From assembly GCA_001600875.1 (NCBI GenBank), contig BCLD01000017.1:714527-778526 (forward strand): 64,000 bases of DNA, given 5' to 3'. A model generated the notes under the pieces. That model saw nothing but the letters and a program-made list of their open reading frames with translations. It made no database searches and was not told the DNA's origin. Numbering within the stretch: position 1 is the first letter of the stretch; every line of letters begins with the position of its first letter. This DNA is from Solicoccozyma terricola. Taxonomy: Eukaryota > Basidiomycota > Tremellomycetes > Filobasidiales > Piskurozymaceae. Both the position numbers and the translations under genes were made by a program. Below are positions 58,065-64,000 of this stretch, piece by piece.

Positions 58065-59482
58065 ATGGCCGCTGATATGAAGGCCTACTTGGCTTCCAAG
58101 TGAGTACCTACGTCGCTCTGACCTGCCATCCGGCACTCGGATATTAACCAATACCTACCTCCGAATCGCCTTCGTCTTTATCCCAGATACATGTCTGGTC
58201 CTAAAGCTGACGCTATTCTCGCTCGATCTTCCGACGACGTTCGAAGGAAGAAGAAGAAGAGAAAGGTGGATGAGGGGAGTGTGATGGTCAGTGAGGGTGG
58301 GATGGGGATCGTAGATGAGGATGGAGGGAGATGGGGTGGGGTAGTGGGGGATGAAGATGATGAGGATACGCCGGGTGAGTGAGGGGGATATGGACACACA
58401 TTATATAGCAAGCTCCAGCTGATATCAAAACACCGGAACACTCCTCGCTCTCAGTCATCACACAGGAAAAGAAGACGTTTCAAAAGACTACAGCTAATTG
58501 GAATACCCTCGACTCGAAATCTGCTCTTCCTATAGCCTCGGGTCCTGGATCGCCTGGTCCATCAACGCAAGTCAAGGAAGAAATCGACGAGGACGCTGCG
58601 GACGCTGCGGATGCTGCTCCCCAACCAGTGAAGAAGAAGAAAGGTGGTCTCATGACGGCAGCGGATATTGCGATCGAACAAGCGGCGCTGCGACGCGAGC
58701 GTGAAGCTCAGGAAGCAATTCAGCGACAGCAGGAGGACCGCGATGAGGATGGAAACGCAATTGCAGAGTCATCCAATCGTGAACAAGAAACGGTCTACCG
58801 AACCGCTCAAGGTCAGAAAATCGATCTAAAGGCGGAGAAAGCGGAACAGAAGAGGAAAGAGAGAGAGCAGAGGGAGAAGGAGGCGGAGAGGATGGAGTGG
58901 GGGAAGGGATTGGTGCAGAGGAGAGAGAGGGAGGAGAGGACGGCGAGAGAGAGGGAGATGGCACAGCAGGGTGTGGCGAGGTTGGTAGCCGTGGGAGGGG
59001 TTCCATCTTCCATTCCGGTTCCCCATGCTGACCGATATCCGATCACGCAGATATGCAGACGATCGACAGTTGAACGACGAACTACGACAAACAGAGCATT
59101 GGGATGATCCCGCTGCAGCCTTTTTGACAGTGAGTGGGCAGAGGAACTTGCTACCTAGGACCTGTCTGACCAAGCTTCTCCACACACCCCCGGCGTGTCT
59201 GTCACAGAAAAAGAAAACTAAAGGCCCACAAAAGCCGAAATATAAAGGTCATTGGCCGACTAACCGATTCAATATCTCGCCAGGATACCGATGGGATGGT
59301 GTCGGTGAGTTTTGGTTTGAGTGCGTTAGATCAGATCCGCACGGCGTGACTTGACATCTGTCCCTCCCTACCTCCTCTCTGCAGACCGGTCCACTGGGTT
59401 TGAGAACAAGATGTTCCAGAAACAGAACGAGATGGCACGGCGGCAGCTGGAGAAGAATGCATGGAGTATGGAGGATATGTGA
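58065..59482 (+). CDS. BUD13: Bud13/Cwc26, RES complex splicing factor
   Basis: Bud13 with Snu17 and Pml1 forms the RES complex of the activated spliceosome, which aids splicing and nuclear pre-mRNA retention. Six exons (58065-58099, 58187-58374, 58455-58980, 59051-59129, 59208-59304, 59385-59482) give 340 residues. The start [20 protein letters not shown] is typical, followed by a Lys-rich block. The conserved C-terminal half reads [36 protein letters not shown], then [30 protein letters not shown] and [17 protein letters not shown]. All the blocks are in family order. The donor at 58981 is GTTGGT, weaker than the others, but the phase and protein match support it. The protein ends SMEDM. 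Confidence 0.93.
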
Positions 59483-59913
59483 CTGGGCGTGGCATCGTTG
59501 GTGCTTGTGTTGTTGTATACTTCTCTTGATGCATTGCTGTACGACTGGCCCATCGACGCTCACGTGACCATTTAATTGTTTGAAGCTCGACCCGAATAAT
59601 GTTGTCGCTGGACCATGTTGGAGGACCATCACTCAAGTCTTCGACGACCCTCATCTCGAGCAGTAGCAAAGACGACAGGTCAGTCGTGGCGCACAGCCTT
59701 CCACATAGACACTGCTTTGGGATCAGGTGCGGAGGCGAGGCGGCGTGGCCGCTGGCTGACTATTCCTTGCAACAACCTCGCTGATAATGCGCCGTATCGC
59801 CAGCTCGACATCATCTCCGCGCTCGTCCTCCACCGCATCCTTTTACAGCGTACCTCTCCCACACATCCACATCTGACCAGCTCCGGTGGCAATCTCCTAT
59901 ACGTTGCAGAGGA
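59483..59913. other. Intergenic region
   Basis: BUD13 3' end and the helicase leader. Open frames here (for example 59615-59917) have no motif and stop just before the helicase ATG. A small upstream exon of the helicase cannot be excluded. Confidence 0.5.
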
Positions 59914-62900
59914 ATGACATCGCCCTCGAAACAAGCAGATAGCAGCTATATTACCAAAGATCAACCGGCTGTGTCCACAAACCCTACCACCACGTCCAGT
60001 CGGGCAGCTCTTCCACCTCGTCCTTCCTGGCTTCCAGCGAGACCCTCAGCGGAGCTTGTAATACCAGCTCATCCCACTAGACACGTATCCTCGACAGTGG
60101 AGCAGATCTCATCAATCCTCCCTTCCAAACCGTTGATCTCACGTATCCAGTTCTCAGTATCTCCACCGCCAGCGAAGAGAGACGTTTACGTTCCAAGGAA
60201 TAGAAGTCCTCGACGTGATCGTCCCCGCAGTCGCAGTCGCAGTCCGCGTCGAGATCTACCTCCAAGATCTCCCACTCGGTCTAGACGTTCGAGGTCCCCG
60301 CGAAGGGAAGAATCTAGAGTTTACGACAGCTATCGGCCAGAACGACCACGGAGTCGGAGTCGTAGCAGAAGTCGACAGGATCTCATCGACACGTACCGGC
60401 CACAAGAACATCGATACCGATCTCCAATCAAGGAGGAGAAGAAGCGACACCGAGAGAGTAGTAGAGACGACGACAGGGCCCACAAGCAGCCAAAGAAAGA
60501 TTCGTACTCAAACGGCAAAGCACGGACCAGCAAGCCGCCATCGCAATTTGTGATACCATCTCAGGACTCTGTAGCATCTCCAGTCACCACAAAACAACCA
60601 CCAGCGGGACCCTCTGCAAAACCAGCATCCGCTCGACCAGTCTCCCCAGTCCCCGCTCGTGAGGTATCCAGGTCGCGATCGAGGTCGATTCCCCGTTCCG
60701 CAACCGATTCACGTAGTGCATCTCCACGACCCGCCACAAAACCCATCCCCAGCGGGCCTCGCAATCCGGTACCTGTTCCCACAGGCCCTCGAGTGACTCG
60801 TGAGCTTCCATTGATCCTCCCACCTGATCCTACAAAGCCACTTCTTCCTCAACCAAGGAATTTCGTTCTCCGCCCGTGGGGTAAAATCAACGGCGTCCCA
60901 GCTGGTCCATCCAATAGACAGTTCGTCAAAGAGCCTCTCACTTACCCACCTACCGCCACACCTCCAACTCCAACCCAGCCTCGTACAGCGCCAATAATCC
61001 CTACTGGACCGCGAAACATCCCTACCGGACCTAGATCAGCACAACTCCCAAAGTCCACACCCACCGGACCAAAAGTCAAACCCGAGCCATTCGCCCCGGC
61101 ACGACCCTTGTCGAGCGAACTCAAAGCCAACGTCGATCACCAAAAGAGAGAGCATAGCATAGAAAACTCTGACGACGATATGCCTCGCGGAACAAGTAAC
61201 CGACGGGGTGGATTCCGAGGGCCGTCAAGAGGAGGTGCCGGTACCAACGGAGCGTCGAGGGGTTCAAAGGTCAGACATGAGCTTGAGCCGCCTCTCCGAA
61301 CGAAAGAGTATATACAGAACGAGTATGAATCGCAGGGTGTGATCATCAAGCAGATGTGGTTGGACAATCCAAAGGCCCCCTTGGCGAATTACTTTGGTGG
61401 GACGGGAGGGGTGTCCGGTTTCGGACAGGGTGGTCAAGCGTTTGAGAGTGAAATGGGATGGTTTGAAGGGCAAATGTACTGCAGGTGAGGCGCGCGCGCG
61501 CGCACGGTTGGCGTGTGAGTTTGGGTGTTGTGCTGACAGCCCTTGGTCTTTCAGAGCAAGTGTCATTATCGACCAGGAGAGGGGTATCATCGGAATCGGA
61601 GACGACAAGGTTCGCAAAGAAGCGGAGAAGCTTGCAGCACTCGACGCGTTGTTCCAGCTGGCAAGGGCCGGGCTCGTGAGTGGGCTGCCAGGTGGCTGTT
61701 CGAGCATTCTGTGTCACTGATAGCAACTGTTCAGCTCGAGGGAGGCACGAACAAGGGTGTTGGCGGCAACAAAGCTACCGGCAAAAGTGGCTCATCGCTG
61801 GCCTTGGCATCTAGCCTGGATACTGCTACGCTCAGTGATGGCACTGTCATCGACTACGACAAAGCCCGCCTCTTCACTGATTATTACTGCAATCGTTTCA
61901 AATTCGGCAAGCCTGAGATTACATTTGAGCAGGTGTCGTCGGGGCATCGGAAGGGACCAGGGATGACCAAATGGGAGGCGGTGATGACTGTGCGCGTTCA
62001 GCGGCCAACTTTCGCTAGACATTTGTGCTCATTTGTCTTTTGTCACGCAGGTTGGTGGACGCAAGATCGGGATGGGCAGCGGCAACAACAAGAAAGAAGC
62101 GCAATTAAGGACGTATCTGGATGTGACAGTGAGTGATGTGCCTGAATCAGCAACTTCTTTTCCATTTTAACCAAATTTTCCCGTACAGACCTACCTCGAA
62201 TCCTGCGATCACGAACTCTGGGTCCATTTCATGTCCAACATGGACACACGCGATATCGGACTGGCACCGCATCTCCAGTTCACCATGTCGGATCGCATGC
62301 ACGACTACGTATACACCACATGTGAAAAAGCTCGTGAATGTGACTTGTACAGGCACAAACCGCGGGCTGCCAAGACTGCGGCGGTCGTGGTAGCGGACAA
62401 TGGAGCAACCATACCGTCTGCTACCGCTCTACACACCAAGTCGGCGCAGATGCTAGCACAACTGGACTCGTACGAGCATGAACAGCGACATAGAGCCATG
62501 AGAGAGGTGCGAGAGGCGCTCCCAATCACCGCTTATCGTTCAGAGATTTGCGAGACGATCGAGAGAAACGAGGTGACGGTGTTGGTAGCGGCGACCGGTT
62601 CTGGTGCGTGTGTACCACCCGTTATCTGTGCGTTGCTGGGACTGATACGGTTCCGAATACAGGAAAATCCACTCAAACGCCGAGCTTCGTACTCGACCAC
62701 TATATCAAGAAGGATCTGGGTAGCGCCGTCAACATCTTTGTGACGCAGCCAAGGAGGGTGAGTGCGGGGATATTTTTCTCTTTACTAGGATATCATGTTC
62801 AAGGGGTACTTCACTTCTAGCTCGCCGCGACATCAGTTTCCGCCCGTGTAGCAGACGAACGTGGCCAGACGCTTGGTCAAGAGGTTGGGTATCAGGTCCG

Positions 62901-64000
62901 CTTCGATTCCAGACTACCGCGACCGCATGGATCCATCAGTGCGTTTCGTTCTCGTGCGTGCTTTCCGCCGAATCACTAAAACGACGTCTTCTCCGCAGCC
63001 TTTGTGACCGTCGGTATCTTCCTCAAGCGCCTACAATCCGCTTTGAGTGCCACTGGGCCAAGCTGGTTTGACCAGGTGTCGCATATCATGGTCGATGAGG
63101 GTGGGTCTGTCTGCGTGCTGCTTGGGCACTTGTCGCTGATTCTCTCGCTGCTCTTTTAGTCCACGAGAGAGATATGGACACGGACTTGCTTCTCACTGTT
63201 CTCAAGACGTTGCTGGTCCAGCGTAGGGAGAGCGGAGGATCACCGCTCCGCCTTGTTCTCATGTCGGCTACTGTCAATGCGCAATTGTTCAGCGACTACT
63301 TTGATCAAGCACCGGTACTCAACATTCCGGGACGTCTCTACCCAGTGTCAAAGCAGTATCTCGATGAGATCATACCATCGCTCCAGTCGTCCCAGAGAAG
63401 GCCTTTGCCGTTCAATGAGGGTGGATGGGTGTTCCAGGTTAGTGCACAGTTGTCACGGGGGGCGTGCGGTGACGGCTTACGACCACACAATCCCTTAGGA
63501 AAAGCTGGTCACGGCTTATCTCGATCAAGAACTGGGCAACTTTCCAGTCGCCAAGGTATCCGCGGAAGTCCCTCATGCGCTGACGGCGTTGGTGGTCGCA
63601 CATGTGATGTCGACGACCGAGGATGGTGATTTACTCGTGTTGTGAGTGCGAGTTGGGGGCTGGGAATGAGGAGGAGCTGACCTGTCTGTCGGATTTACTA
63701 GTATTCCAGGATTGGTTAGTAATGGCGCAGCACCAGACAAGTCTCGCATACTGACCTATTTTTACACAGGAGGAGATGAAGAAGGTTTCAGGTTTCTTGC
63801 TCAACGAGAACGGGCGTTCTCCGCTGTTCGGCATCCGATTTGGTGATCGGTCGCGATACGAAATCCACATGGTCCACTCCTCCATCCCTGCGGCAGACCA
63901 AAAGTTGGTATTTGAACCAGCACCTGCTGGCGTACGTCGAGTGATCCTCGGAACCAACATCTGTGAGGCCAGTATCACGCTGCCAAGGGTCACAGTGGTT
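59914..64000 (+). CDS. RS-domain, double-stranded-RNA-binding DExH helicase; 3' end beyond window
   Basis: The gene resembles the DHX9/DHX29/DHX36 group of DExH RNA helicases, which unwind structured RNA with ATP. Twelve exons are visible (59914-61484, 61555-61675, 61735-61989, 62051-62128, 62189-62603, 62663-62757, 62821-62938, 62999-63100, 63160-63437, 63499-63641, 63702-63714, 63770 onward). The first 500 residues include an Arg-Ser region (RPRSRSRSPRRD, SRRSRSPRREES, RPRSRSRSRSRQD) and Pro-rich GPRN repeats. Two dsRNA-binding-like folds follow: RTKEYIQNEYESQG with KEAEKLAALDALFQLA, and KWEAVMTVGGRKIGMGSG with KKEAQLRTYL. Helicase motifs are I (VAATGSGKST, cut by an intron), Ia (TQPRR), II (MVDEVHERD), III (LMSATVNA) and V (ILGTNICEASIT). 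Exon 11 is 13 bases. The C-terminal HA2/OB part is outside the window. Confidence 0.9.

Overview
The window is nuclear DNA of an intron-dense fungus, most likely a basidiomycete yeast and probably a tremellomycete. The evidence is short introns (mostly 50-120 nt) in nearly every gene, GTGAGT/GTAAGT donors, a two-cassette hybrid histidine kinase resembling Cryptococcus Tco2, and ordinary fungal genes (Zn2Cys6 regulators, ERMES Mmm1, Rxt2, a GAS2-domain protein, multi-fasciclin surface protein). No species can be named. I rebuilt gene models by hand from splice sites and checked reading phase across every junction of the models given as complete.

Layout. 0-3.8 kb: an unknown minus-strand gene cut by the left edge, LSM1, and an assembly gap. 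3.8-10.2 kb: the hybrid histidine kinase. 10.5-15 kb: a tandem Myb/SANT protein and ER protein disulfide isomerase ending in HDEL. 15.8-24.5 kb: a 1141-residue fasciclin membrane protein, a small Zn2Cys6 protein, a short-chain dehydrogenase and RXT2. 24.8-30.3 kb: an unresolved membrane-protein locus and a coiled-coil GAS2-domain protein. 31.3-39 kb: RPS24, a cysteine-rich single-pass membrane protein, a conserved unknown protein and a second Zn2Cys6 regulator. 39.3-47.1 kb: an aldo/keto reductase interrupted by a gap, MMM1, RPL15 and a translin/TRAX protein. 47.5-52.8 kb: cell-surface and stress genes (arylsulfotransferase, two-module surface protein, histidine-rich hydrophilic protein). 53.6-64 kb: an unknown protein, divergent NDUFS6 and an MLRQ-like subunit, BUD13, and an RS/dsRBD/DExH helicase cut by the right edge.

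The genes do not form one pathway. They are mainly housekeeping genes (mRNA decay, splicing, translation, ER folding, mitochondria, chromatin) mixed with sensing, transcription and cell-surface genes. I found no mobile element, CRISPR array or rRNA, and saw no tRNA by eye.

The most unusual features are architectural. Very long poly(C)/poly(G) runs, up to 126 nt, sit in introns and at contig gaps. Several genes carry microexons of 6-17 nt coding for catalytic or metal-binding motifs. The RPL15 start codon is split by an intron. I did not find a convincing new multi-gene system.
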